Under the pieces are notes generated by a model. It saw only the letters and a list, made by a program, of their open reading frames with translations. It was not told the DNA's origin and did no database searches. Of a stretch of DNA of 64,000 nucleotides, positions 50,140 to 57,926 are shown piece after piece. A program made the position numbers and the translations under genes. Position 1 is the stretch's first letter; each line of letters opens with the position of its first letter. This DNA is from an uncultured Lachnospiraceae bacterium (GTDB lineage: Bacteria > Bacillota > Clostridia > Lachnospirales > Lachnospiraceae): the NCBI GenBank assembly GCA_910578475.1, contig CAJTRK010000006.1:1-64000 (forward strand), given 5' to 3'.

Positions 50140-50979
50140 ATGCCGCTTCCACTGAAACCAGGATACCACTTTCATTACAGCCATATCCGCCGCCAGCCCC
50201 ATTACGAAATGCCCGCCGCCGAAGCGTACACGGACTTTTATGGCATTTCCTATATGCTGGACGGCGAACGACTGATTTATTCCCCTACTTTTACGGCCAT
50301 TGCACAGGCAGGCGATATCATTTTCATTCCCAGATATGTATACCGCCGAAGCAGCTATATCGCCAATAAACCTTATGAGCATATTCTGCTCAAATTTTCA
50401 GATTGTATGGTCGATGACCTTTTTCAGACAATCGGCATCGAGAGCTATAACGAGCTGTGCACCGAACACGTTATTCATCTTGAGAAAAGCACACAGGACA
50501 GCGTTCTTGCCATTCTGCATGACATGGAAAAAGAATGGAACTCTTACAATAAATATTCCGAACTGCTTTTAAAAGGACTGCTGAACAAACTGATTATACT
50601 CTGCCTGCGGGAGCGTATTATCGGCGGTGTTAATGCTGCGCATCTGGAAAAAAAGCATGACTGCCTCGCGGATGCGATTATTTATATCAAAACACACCTG
50701 CGCGAAAGCCCTTCTCTGGAAGAAACCGCAAAACAGGCCAATATTTCCTCCTCTTATCTGTCCAAATTGTTTACAAACCATCTGAAAATATCCTTTTCAG
50801 AGTTCGTCATCAATGAGAAGATATCGTTTGCCCAAAAACTTCTGGCGGACTCTCATCTCAGCATGACAGAAATTGTGGGCGAAGCCGGATTTTCCAGTCA
50901 TTCCTATTTCAGTGATTGTTTCAAACGCAATACGGGAATGACACCGCTGCAGTTTCGGAAGCTGTTTCAGAAAACCTGA
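50140..50979 (+). CDS. AraC-family transcriptional regulator (tandem copy 2)
   Basis: 279 residues, the same length as copy 1 and colinear with it (MPLPLKPGYHFHYSHIRRQP, AAEAYTDFYGISYMLDGERL, EWNSYNKYSELLLKGLLNKL, SPSLEETAKQANISSSYLSK, MTEIVGEAGFSSHSYFSDCF). About half of the residues are identical by eye, with the HTH best conserved, so the two regulators may recognise similar operators with different ligands. GAAAGG precedes the start. It converges on an ABC exporter remnant. Confidence 0.9.
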   Translation: MPLPLKPGYHFHYSHIRRQPHYEMPAAEAYTDFYGISYMLDGERLIYSPTFTAIAQAGDIIFIPRYVYRRSSYIANKPYEHILLKFSDCMVDDLFQTIGIESYNELCTEHVIHLEKSTQDSVLAILHDMEKEWNSYNKYSELLLKGLLNKLIILCLRERIIGGVNAAHLEKKHDCLADAIIYIKTHLRESPSLEETAKQANISSSYLSKLFTNHLKISFSEFVINEKISFAQKLLADSHLSMTEIVGEAGFSSHSYFSDCFKRNTGMTPLQFRKLFQKT

Positions 50980-50989
50980 CCGACAGCTT

Positions 50990-51163
50990 TTAACCTCCGA
51001 GTTCCATCTGCTTCCTGTACATCTGCGCATAGCGTCCGCCGAGCGCCATCATTTCTTCATGTGTTCCCTGCTCTGCAATTTCAACTTTTTCCAGCAAAAT
51101 AATCAAATCCGAATCCCGAATCGTCGAAAGACGGTGGGCTATGATGACCGATGTGCGCTCCTC
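50990..51163 (-). pseudogene. 3' remnant of an ABC exporter ATPase
   Basis: About 57 codons reading RTSVIIAHRLSTIRDSDLII, LLEKVEIAEQGTHEEMMALG and GRYAQMYRKQMELGG to a TAA. This is the H-loop and C-terminus of an MsbA/LmrA-type exporter. Everything upstream (Walker A, signature, membrane domain) is absent and the frame becomes unrelated near 51163, so it is a truncated gene. It marks a deletion or insertion junction beside the XRE-ABC locus. Confidence 0.8.
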
Positions 51164-51354
51164 GCATTTTCCTCCAGGAATTTTTTGTTTTCGTTTGTCC
51201 GGCATCCTGTTAAATTATTATTTTAGGCGGACTTTTACCGCTGTTTATGGAGAAAATAGGAAAAAGCAACTTAAAGTGGCAGAATTGTCAGCCTTGAATG
51301 ATAGACATTCCGCGCCACTATGATACGATAAGTGGGAGCAGGGAGGAAAAAAAT

Positions 51355-52128
51355 ATGACATTTGGAGAAAAGTTATATAAGTTGAGAAAGTCACAGGGAC
51401 TTTCGCAGGAAGCATTGGCGGAAAAATTAAATACAAGCAGACAGGCAGTCAGCAAATGGGAGAATAACAATGGGTATCCCGAAACAGAAAAAATAATTTT
51501 AATCAGCAAAATTTTTCAGGTAACGTTAGATGACCTCTTGATTGATGACAGGTCGATTGATTCCGATAACGATAAAAATTTGCAGGCAGAAACGCAGGGA
51601 TTCTATGTAAGCAGAGAAACGGCAAATGGCTTTCTGTTCTATTACAAAAGAAAATTTTTATTATTGAGTGCAGCGTGCGGAGCTGCATTAGGCTGCAACT
51701 CCATATCCTTTACTTCTTCGGAGCATTATTTTTTTACTTCCAGCATTGCGCCAATGCTTACGACCGTATCTATTATGCTGTTACTCGCGATTATAATTTA
51801 TATTGCTTTAAAACAAAATCCTTATAGGGCCCTTCGAAAGAAAGAACTTGTGTTTGCAGAAGAAGTACGAAAAGAAATACAAGATGAATTTCTTAAAATG
51901 AGGAAAATGTTGATTGGCGGGATTGCGCTTGGCCTTTTGCTGTTTGTAACCGTTGGCTGCTGTTGGGGGCTCCCCGTATTTGGAAATATGGAATATGTGG
52001 ATATCCTCTTTTGTATTATATTCTCCATGATTTTAAGCGGTGTCGGCTGCTTTATTACTTTTTTCTGTATTGGAATTTACTGGTCTTATACCATCCTGCT
52101 CCAAAATCAACAGCATCAGAATATCTGA
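51355..52128 (+). CDS. Membrane-bound XRE-type regulator
   Basis: 257 residues. The N-terminal helix-turn-helix (FGEKLYKLRKSQGLSQEALA, EKLNTSRQAVSKWENNNGYP) is followed by four hydrophobic segments (FLLLSAACGAALGCNSI, PMLTTVSIMLLLAIIIYIAL, MLIGGIALGLLLFVTVGCC, ILFCIIFSMILSGVGCFITF). One-component DNA-binding membrane regulators of this kind commonly precede peptide-antibiotic exporters. The following ATPase begins 66 bp later. GGGAGG lies upstream of the ATG. The locus is visibly A/T-richer than its surroundings, suggesting acquisition. Confidence 0.85.
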   Translation: MTFGEKLYKLRKSQGLSQEALAEKLNTSRQAVSKWENNNGYPETEKIILISKIFQVTLDDLLIDDRSIDSDNDKNLQAETQGFYVSRETANGFLFYYKRKFLLLSAACGAALGCNSISFTSSEHYFFTSSIAPMLTTVSIMLLLAIIIYIALKQNPYRALRKKELVFAEEVRKEIQDEFLKMRKMLIGGIALGLLLFVTVGCCWGLPVFGNMEYVDILFCIIFSMILSGVGCFITFFCIGIYWSYTILLQNQQHQNI

Positions 52129-52193
52129 AAAACCGGATTACAAAAACATCAAAAAGTTCAGCTTTCAGTCTGAGCAAAGAAAGGCAGGATATT

Positions 52194-52985
52194 ATGACAA
52201 AAAATCATTTTATTGAAGTAAAAAATCTTGTTAAACATTATGGCACGGGAAACATACAGGTAACTGCTGTTGACAATGTAAGTTTCCATGTAGATAAAGG
52301 CTCCTTTATCGGGATTATGGGCGCTTCCGGCTCAGGCAAAACGACCCTGTTAAATATCCTTTCTGCCATAGACAGAATGTCCGACGGTCAGGTCCTTTAC
52401 GATTCGACAGACATTTCAGAAATGACCGAAGATGAATTGTCGGATTTTCGACAAAGCAATCTTGGATTTATTTTTCAGGACTATAATCTTTTAGATACAT
52501 TGAATATTGAAGAAAATATTATGCTTCCGTTGATTCTTTGCAGACAGAAATCGAGCAAGCGCCATTTGAAGGAAGAAACAGAACGCCGCGTAAAGCATTT
52601 ATCAGAAACTTTACATATCGGGGATATTTTAAATAAATTCCCTTATGAAGTGTCCGGCGGGCAAAAACAGCGGGCAGCCTGTGCAAGGGCGCTTATCAAC
52701 AATCCGAAACTGATTCTTGCCGATGAGCCAACAGGGGCATTGGATTCAAACTCATCCGCCATGCTTCTTCATACTTTACAGACTATGAACCAAAAATTAG
52801 GCGCAACCATTTTAATGGTGACGCATGATGTGTTTTCAGCCTGTTACTGTGAAAAAATTTTATTTTTAAGCGACGGTAAAATATACGCCGAATTAAAACG
52901 GGGAAATGCTGGCAAAAGAGATTACTTAAACCGGATTCTTGACATGCAGTCTGAAATAGGAGGGCAAACTATTTATGATGAATAA
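52194..52985 (+). CDS. ABC transporter ATP-binding protein (BceA/MacB-like)
   Basis: 263 residues. Walker A is MGASGSGKTTLLNILSAID, the Q-loop FIFQDYNLLDTLNIEEN, signature YEVSGGQKQRAACARALI and Walker B LILADEPTGALDS, then ILMVTHDVFSACYCEKILFL. This is the form found in FtsX-type (BceAB, LolCDE, MacB) systems. It overlaps the permease gene by 11 bp and forms an antimicrobial-peptide resistance module with it and the XRE regulator. An AAGGCAGGA site precedes the ATG. Confidence 0.93.
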   Translation: MTKNHFIEVKNLVKHYGTGNIQVTAVDNVSFHVDKGSFIGIMGASGSGKTTLLNILSAIDRMSDGQVLYDSTDISEMTEDELSDFRQSNLGFIFQDYNLLDTLNIEENIMLPLILCRQKSSKRHLKEETERRVKHLSETLHIGDILNKFPYEVSGGQKQRAACARALINNPKLILADEPTGALDSNSSAMLLHTLQTMNQKLGATILMVTHDVFSACYCEKILFLSDGKIYAELKRGNAGKRDYLNRILDMQSEIGGQTIYDE

Positions 52986-55026
52986 ACTTGCATTACGAAA
53001 TGCCTGCAGATTATGGAAAGATTATCTGCATTATTTTCTGACTTTGTGTATGATAACGGCTCTCATTTTTTCTTTTCATTCTTTGCTGTTTTCAAAGGAT
53101 ATTTACGAAATGATTCATTTTGGCGAAAATGGAGAACTTTCCACCGCAGGAATCATGTTGGTTATTTTTATGACAGTTTCCACAGCGGCAATTCTTATTA
53201 TAGTTGCCTGGTTGATAAATTATATGACGCGTTTCATTTTGGAAAAAAGAAGCCGTGAATTTGCCGTTTATTTATTATCCGGAATGAAGAAAAAACAAAT
53301 TTCATCTCTTTATATGAAAGAAAATTTCTGTCTCGGCATATTTGCACTTTTGGCCGGACTGCTTCTGGGAAGCGGGTTACAACAAATATTATTCTTTGTT
53401 TTTTATAAAAGTATCGGGAAAAATTACAGAATAGATATGGAAATATCGGCAACGGGCATTTTTTTGACAATTATCCTTTACGGGGCATGTTTCATGGCTG
53501 CTCTTTTTCGGAATAAGACAAAATTTTCCGGAATGGAAATTATCGGCCTGATTAATATGGATAAACAAAATGAGACCGTAAACGAAAAAAGAAACTCTCT
53601 GTGGCAATGGCTATTCTTTATTTCCGCAGGAAACATATTACTTTTATATTTTCTTATTTTCACCGGCCGGATGACAAAGTGGACGGCCGCCTTTGAAATG
53701 ATTGGACTTCTCTTTACGTTTTATTGTTTCTATCTTGGACTTTCGGCTTTTCTGATGAACTATATAAAAAATAAAGGGAACCTGATTTATGATAGAAACT
53801 GTCTGTTCTTGATGCGACAATTTTCTTCTAAAACACAAAATACCTGTTTTGTGTTAGGGACACTGAGCCTGTTATTTATGTTTGCTTTAACAGGAAGCTC
53901 TCTTGCATTGATGCTGAGTGATTATCAAAATAAACAATTAGACGTAGAATATCCGTTTGACATTATTATCATCAGCGACAATACGGAAAATGATTTTTCC
54001 AACGAAGAAGCTATAATAAAGGAAAATACAACTCCACAGACTATTTTGAAATACTGTGTTTATCAAAACGGAACAAATGATATGGTCGATTACCTGTATC
54101 AAAATTTAAGGTTATTTTCAGATAAAGACAGAAATCCGGTTATGGCGGAAGGCAGAAAAACCGTTGCCTATTACGATTATGACGTCTATATGGGAATTAC
54201 CGATTATAACAGCCTGCGGAAAATGCTCGGCTTAACGCCGGCTGCCTTACAGGATGGCCAGTATTTCATCCATATGCCAAACAGAGTATATCAGGAAATC
54301 AAAGACAAAAACATCCAGCCTCAGAACAGCCTGCATACAGGACTTGATTTCGCCGGGTTTCAAACCGAAGGCTTTGCACAAAACGGGCATAACGGAACGG
54401 ATTTTTTACTGGTTGTGCCGGACGAAAAACTGGCGGAAATGAAAAAATATTTTTCACTTATGGCAGTTATGGCAAACGGAAATGTGCCAGAAAATTTATC
54501 AGAATATTTGTATGAATCCGCCGGAAAAACAAGAGGATATGATGAGCTTTCCGATTATATCAAAATCGGAAGTGAGGAGCTTTTTTTAATGCCTGCCGCA
54601 ATACAGGTAAAAAGCCGGGAAGTCCTGGAACTTAAGTTTTTAATGAGTGCCCTGTCATTCCCGCTGTTTTATACCGGACTGGTCTTTTTGTGTGTGGCGT
54701 TTACTGTCCTATCCGTCCAGCAGTTAAGCGATTCCAATAAGTATAAATTCCGTTATCAGATTTTAAATAAACTGGGCATGGGAAAAAGAAAAATCAGAAA
54801 AATTGTAGCAAAACAATTATTTTTCTATTACTTATGCCCGGTTATCCTTTCGGCCGCCATCAGCGCGGTATTTATCCTATATGCCGGACGACAATTTGTG
54901 GCCTACACAGGAATCCGCACAGAATGGATTTTATACTTTTGTATTTCATTGGTCAGTTTTGTTGGAATATATATTTTGTATTATGCCATAACGTATTACC
55001 AGTTTTATAAAAATATTGAGCCATAA
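52975..55026 (+). CDS. FtsX-type ABC permease (BceB-like)
   Basis: 683 residues with about ten membrane helices. The N-terminal four-helix FtsX domain (YFLTLCMITALIFSFHSLLF, VAWLINYMTRFILEKRSREF, AVYLLSGMKKKQISSLYMKE) is followed by a large extracytoplasmic domain (residues roughly 310-560) and a second FtsX domain near the end (KYKFRYQILNKLGMGKRKIR). This matches BceB/VraE-type sensors and transporters of bacitracin and lantibiotics. AGGAGGG precedes two adjacent ATGs (52975 and 52978). No histidine kinase adjoins, unlike classical BceRS-AB. Confidence 0.9.
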   Translation: MMNKLALRNACRLWKDYLHYFLTLCMITALIFSFHSLLFSKDIYEMIHFGENGELSTAGIMLVIFMTVSTAAILIIVAWLINYMTRFILEKRSREFAVYLLSGMKKKQISSLYMKENFCLGIFALLAGLLLGSGLQQILFFVFYKSIGKNYRIDMEISATGIFLTIILYGACFMAALFRNKTKFSGMEIIGLINMDKQNETVNEKRNSLWQWLFFISAGNILLLYFLIFTGRMTKWTAAFEMIGLLFTFYCFYLGLSAFLMNYIKNKGNLIYDRNCLFLMRQFSSKTQNTCFVLGTLSLLFMFALTGSSLALMLSDYQNKQLDVEYPFDIIIISDNTENDFSNEEAIIKENTTPQTILKYCVYQNGTNDMVDYLYQNLRLFSDKDRNPVMAEGRKTVAYYDYDVYMGITDYNSLRKMLGLTPAALQDGQYFIHMPNRVYQEIKDKNIQPQNSLHTGLDFAGFQTEGFAQNGHNGTDFLLVVPDEKLAEMKKYFSLMAVMANGNVPENLSEYLYESAGKTRGYDELSDYIKIGSEELFLMPAAIQVKSREVLELKFLMSALSFPLFYTGLVFLCVAFTVLSVQQLSDSNKYKFRYQILNKLGMGKRKIRKIVAKQLFFYYLCPVILSAAISAVFILYAGRQFVAYTGIRTEWILYFCISLVSFVGIYILYYAITYYQFYKNIEP

Positions 55027-55159
55027 TTGAAAAATCGCATTTTCCATGCAACACTTTCATGACCATGCTTTCATGACACGCGCTTTTATAACCCCATTTG
55101 CAGACTTTCCCCGGAAATGATATACTGGACGCAGGCTATGGAAAGGCATGGTGACCGCT

Positions 55160-56077
55160 ATGAAAATAATAGACGCACACATCCATCTCTGTCAAAGTCT
55201 GAACGGCTTTGGCGCAAAAGGAGAGCTTCGCTGCATCGGCGGCGGATATGTAGAATATGCGGACGGAAGCACCTTTCAGATGTTTCCTTCCGAACTGGGT
55301 GAAGACAAAGTGACCCCTGAAGCTATTCTTTCGCTTATGGACAGAGAAGGTATTGAAAAAGCCGTAATGCTTCAGGGTAATTTTATAGGTCCTCAGAATC
55401 TCTATACATGGGAGGCCATGCAAAAATATCCGGACCGCCTCACAGGCGCGGCATGTTATGACCCTTTTTGCAGAAAATATAAAGATGTCCGCAGACATCT
55501 CTTTGAAGAACTCGGATTTCCTGTTGTGAAGTTTGAAGTCAGCGACGGAAGCGGCCTCATGAGCTATCACGAAGAGTTTGCTCTGGACGGGAAAATGATA
55601 GATGAACAGCTCCGCTATGCAGCGGCGTTGGGATTGACCGTGGTGTTCGATATCGGCCGGCATGGAGGCTGCTGCTGGCAGGCAAAGCAGCTGGCTGCGG
55701 CAGCCGGACGTTATCCAGTCTTACAGTTCGTCGTCTGCCATCTTCTGGCTCCTCAGGGGCGAAGTTATGAAAATGACTGGCGGGAAGCCATGAAAATGCT
55801 GAATCTTGACAATGTAGTCTTTGACCTCGCCAGCCTGAGCAGCAATCAGAGGCCCGAACCATATCCCTATCCTACCGCCATATGGTTTATAAAAGAAGCG
55901 ATGCACATTCTCGGGGCAGACCGCATGATGTGGGGAAGCGACCTGCCCAGTAACCTTTGCGGGGATACTTACCGGCATCTTTTTGGCTATATTCTGGACA
56001 GCTCTGCATTTACAGAAAGCGAGAAGGAGTCCATGCTCTGGAGGACTGCGGAGAGGATTTATTTTGGAGGGGCGTGA
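55160..56077 (+). CDS. Amidohydrolase_2 family metal-dependent hydrolase
   Basis: 305 residues. The TIM-barrel start MKIIDAHIHLCQ supplies the HxH metal motif. Later blocks are GIEKAVMLQGNFIGPQNLY, LGLTVVFDIGRHGG, QFVVCHLLAPQGR and the terminal MMWGSDLPSNLCGDTYRHLF with the conserved Asp. These mark the COG2159 group (decarboxylases and lactonases); the substrate is unknown. The start is ambiguous: ATG 55160 lies 13 nt after GAAAGG and ATG 55148 only 1 nt after it. The gene stands alone. Confidence 0.85.
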   Translation: MKIIDAHIHLCQSLNGFGAKGELRCIGGGYVEYADGSTFQMFPSELGEDKVTPEAILSLMDREGIEKAVMLQGNFIGPQNLYTWEAMQKYPDRLTGAACYDPFCRKYKDVRRHLFEELGFPVVKFEVSDGSGLMSYHEEFALDGKMIDEQLRYAAALGLTVVFDIGRHGGCCWQAKQLAAAAGRYPVLQFVVCHLLAPQGRSYENDWREAMKMLNLDNVVFDLASLSSNQRPEPYPYPTAIWFIKEAMHILGADRMMWGSDLPSNLCGDTYRHLFGYILDSSAFTESEKESMLWRTAERIYFGGA

Positions 56078-56249
56078 ACTACTGCATAGCGGCCTTTATT
56101 CATTGCAATTTCCACCGTGCTATTTTGCGGAATAAAAGTTTTCGGGACCATTTCAAGCTTACCAATCTGCAGACTTCCATCTCCAATATCCACAGACTGG
56201 CTCTCCCAATTTTTCACACAAAGACTGAATAATTGTCCTGATTTTTCCT
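56059..56249 (-). pseudogene. Possible gene remnant between convergent genes
   Basis: A frame without an early start codon reads WESQSVDIGDGSLQIGKLEM, VPKTFIPQNSTVEIAMNKGR and ends PPK at 56059, overlapping the amidohydrolase 3' end. Its composition looks coding-like, but no family is recognised and a stop lies just upstream. It may be the tail of a lost gene or chance. The rest of 56078-56381 holds only the terminator below. Confidence 0.25.
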
Positions 56250-56283
56250 ACTGAATATTGGAAAAATTTAGGTTGGGAATTAG

Positions 56284-56318
56284 AAAAAGGCTATCCGTAT
56301 GATTGGGTAGCCTTTTCC
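56284..56318. terminator. Bidirectional intrinsic terminator
   Basis: AAAAAGGCTATCC (56284-56296) pairs with GGGTAGCCTTTTCC across an 8-nt loop. A and T tracts on both sides make it suited to ending both convergent transcripts. Confidence 0.8.
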
Positions 56319-56381
56319 ATCTTTTCTTATACGCTTTATCTAATAGTCTATTACCACTGTTGACTGTTCTAAACGGGTATT

Positions 56382-57209
56382 TTACTGATTATAATCGGCA
56401 TAAAACGAATAATATGCTATACCACCATACCCATTATCAGCATCCCATTCAGCTTTAATCTCATAGATATGTCCACCCGGCTTCAACGTGATTCCGTTTC
56501 CGTCAATATCCACATTCTCGCTCTCTGCGTCTAAATTACCAAGATTTTCATCACTCCAACACTGTACGCTTAATATTCTGTCGGGTTTTTCAGTAAAATT
56601 TAAAACAGCAACTTGTTCAGCGGTCTCAAATTTGACGAGTAAATCCTCACAGTCCAATGGATGTGCACTGTCGGCATCGAATGATGTGGCTGTGCCATCG
56701 GCATTCATCTTTTGCCAAGAAAAAGTACCTAACAGGGTGTCGATAGAGGTATTATCGCTTATAACAGCTAATGCGGGTGGTTCTTCCAAAATTATATTGG
56801 CATTTTCTTCGTTCAGTAATCTGTTTGCATAACTGTTAAGCGCCTCACATGGCTCATATTTGGTCTTATAACCTATGCCGTCAATCACAAGAAACGGATT
56901 ATACGCCATGATGCTTGTCTGCGTTCCATCCGTCATGTTTAATGTAAAGATAACACCTTGTCCGCTATACTCTTTGTAAGAATTATCCTCATTATAGATA
57001 ACGACATCTTTCAAATATTCAACCAGTTCCTTTTTCTCTATAATTTGAACCGTCTTATCTGGTGGTGCCAGCCGTACGGTTGCCGATACGATTTGAGACG
57101 AATCCAAATTCTTGTACGGTTTTTTTCCTCTACCAATAAATAATGCTGTCCCCACAACACATAGAATCAATATGCACAAAGAAACAATACTGCATAATTT
57201 CTTTTTCAT
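56382..57209 (-). CDS. Membrane-anchored or secreted protein of unknown function
   Basis: 275 residues. The N-terminus has a hydrophobic signal (LCSIVSLCILILCVVGTALF) without a convincing lipobox. The extracytoplasmic part has KTVQIIEKKELVEYLKDVVI, GVIFTLNMTDGTQTSIMAYN, PFLVIDGIGYKTKYEPCEAL and a C-terminal beta-rich segment (GNGITLKPGGHIYEIKAEWD) reminiscent of small Ig-like lipoprotein domains. No enzyme motif is seen. GGGAGG precedes the ATG at 57209. A consensus promoter stands just upstream. Confidence 0.65.
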   Translation of the reverse strand: MKKKLCSIVSLCILILCVVGTALFIGRGKKPYKNLDSSQIVSATVRLAPPDKTVQIIEKKELVEYLKDVVIYNEDNSYKEYSGQGVIFTLNMTDGTQTSIMAYNPFLVIDGIGYKTKYEPCEALNSYANRLLNEENANIILEEPPALAVISDNTSIDTLLGTFSWQKMNADGTATSFDADSAHPLDCEDLLVKFETAEQVAVLNFTEKPDRILSVQCWSDENLGNLDAESENVDIDGNGITLKPGGHIYEIKAEWDADNGYGGIAYYSFYADYNQ

Positions 57210-57239
57210 AGTTATAATCCTCCCAAAAATATATTTTAT

Positions 57240-57268
57240 ATTATACATTACCCAAGTGTATATTTCAA
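57240..57268 (-). promoter_or_regulatory. Promoter of the 56382-57209 gene
   Basis: Minus strand TTGAAA (57263-57268), 17 bp, TATAAT (57240-57245), about 30 bp upstream of the start codon: near-perfect consensus. Confidence 0.75.
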
Positions 57269-57316
57269 TGCAGGGTAAATAATCGGGATGTATTTTTATA
57301 CATTAAAAATATATAT

Positions 57317-57481
57317 TTATAGGCTCGTTTTCAGTGGGTACACAATTTCGAAAAGGGAGAAAATAAATACAGATATCATTTCACAACTATTGTAATAGCC
57401 TAATTTTTCACAGGCAAGTAATTCATCATACTGCTGCAAAATATGTTGTGTGGAAAATTGTTCTCTATTTTCTCTTTTCAT
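57317..57481 (-). CDS. Small protein of unknown function
   Basis: 54 residues (KRENREQFSTQHILQQYDEL, LACEKLGYYNSCEMISVFIF). GAGG lies 8 nt before the ATG. It follows the toxin-like ORF and could be a partner antitoxin or a remnant; no family is recognised. Confidence 0.35.
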   Translation of the reverse strand: MKRENREQFSTQHILQQYDELLACEKLGYYNSCEMISVFIFSLFEIVYPLKTSL

Positions 57482-57570
57482 ATGTACAGACCTCATAAAT
57501 TCTTTGTATATCCTAATATAAAAGCTGCTTAGCACAGTTTTAACACTGCGCCAAACAGCTACATTTTACC

Positions 57571-57777
57571 TTACATACAATAAGTTTCTACCAGTTCTAT
57601 AATTTCCTGATTCGTCGGTGTCCTATTATCATCTTTTTTATAATAAATCGTTAGCAGATACACTTCCTCATCATCCCGGACAGCATAATAAATAATCCGA
57701 TACCCATTGGACTGCCCTGGTATCTGTATTTGCTGTTCTGACTTTGAAAGTATGCCCATCATATTCCGTCTTGCCAT
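57571..57777 (-). CDS. RelE/ParE-like toxin fragment
   Basis: 68 residues. The segment GQSNGYRIIYYAVRDDEEVY, then LLTIYYKKDDNRTPTNQEII is the central strand-helix part of RelE/HigB-type toxins (GYRIIYY followed by LLTIYxKxD). The usual N-terminal 30-40 residues are absent and no ribosome site precedes the ATG, so it is probably a decayed gene or has an unrecognised start. Its neighbour at 57317 may be what remains of the antitoxin. Confidence 0.5.
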   Translation of the reverse strand: MARRNMMGILSKSEQQIQIPGQSNGYRIIYYAVRDDEEVYLLTIYYKKDDNRTPTNQEIIELVETYCM

Positions 57778-57782
57778 AATTA

Positions 57783-57926
57783 TTAATACAACATCTTCAA
57801 TACCATTGACCTGGATTTATTACTTACACAGGACAAATGAATACCGTCTTTCTTCTTCCGCCGTACCCTCAGCAAAAACATTTTAACCAAATCAACAAAA
57901 CCCCTTATTTTTTCGACTCTTTTCAT
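57783..57926 (-). CDS. Small ORF overlapping the subtilase stop
   Basis: 47 residues, basic (MKRVEKIRGFVDLVKMFLL, then RVRRKKKDG). Its ATG overlaps the subtilase stop codon by 1 nt and GAGG lies 5 nt upstream. No homology is recognised; translation is possible but unproven. Confidence 0.25.
   Translation of the reverse strand: MKRVEKIRGFVDLVKMFLLRVRRKKKDGIHLSCVSNKSRSMVLKMLY

Noticed and set aside
55117..55302. Arg-rich ORF over the start of the amidohydrolase
   Set aside because: It is an out-of-frame shadow of the amidohydrolase coding sequence with no ribosome site of its own.
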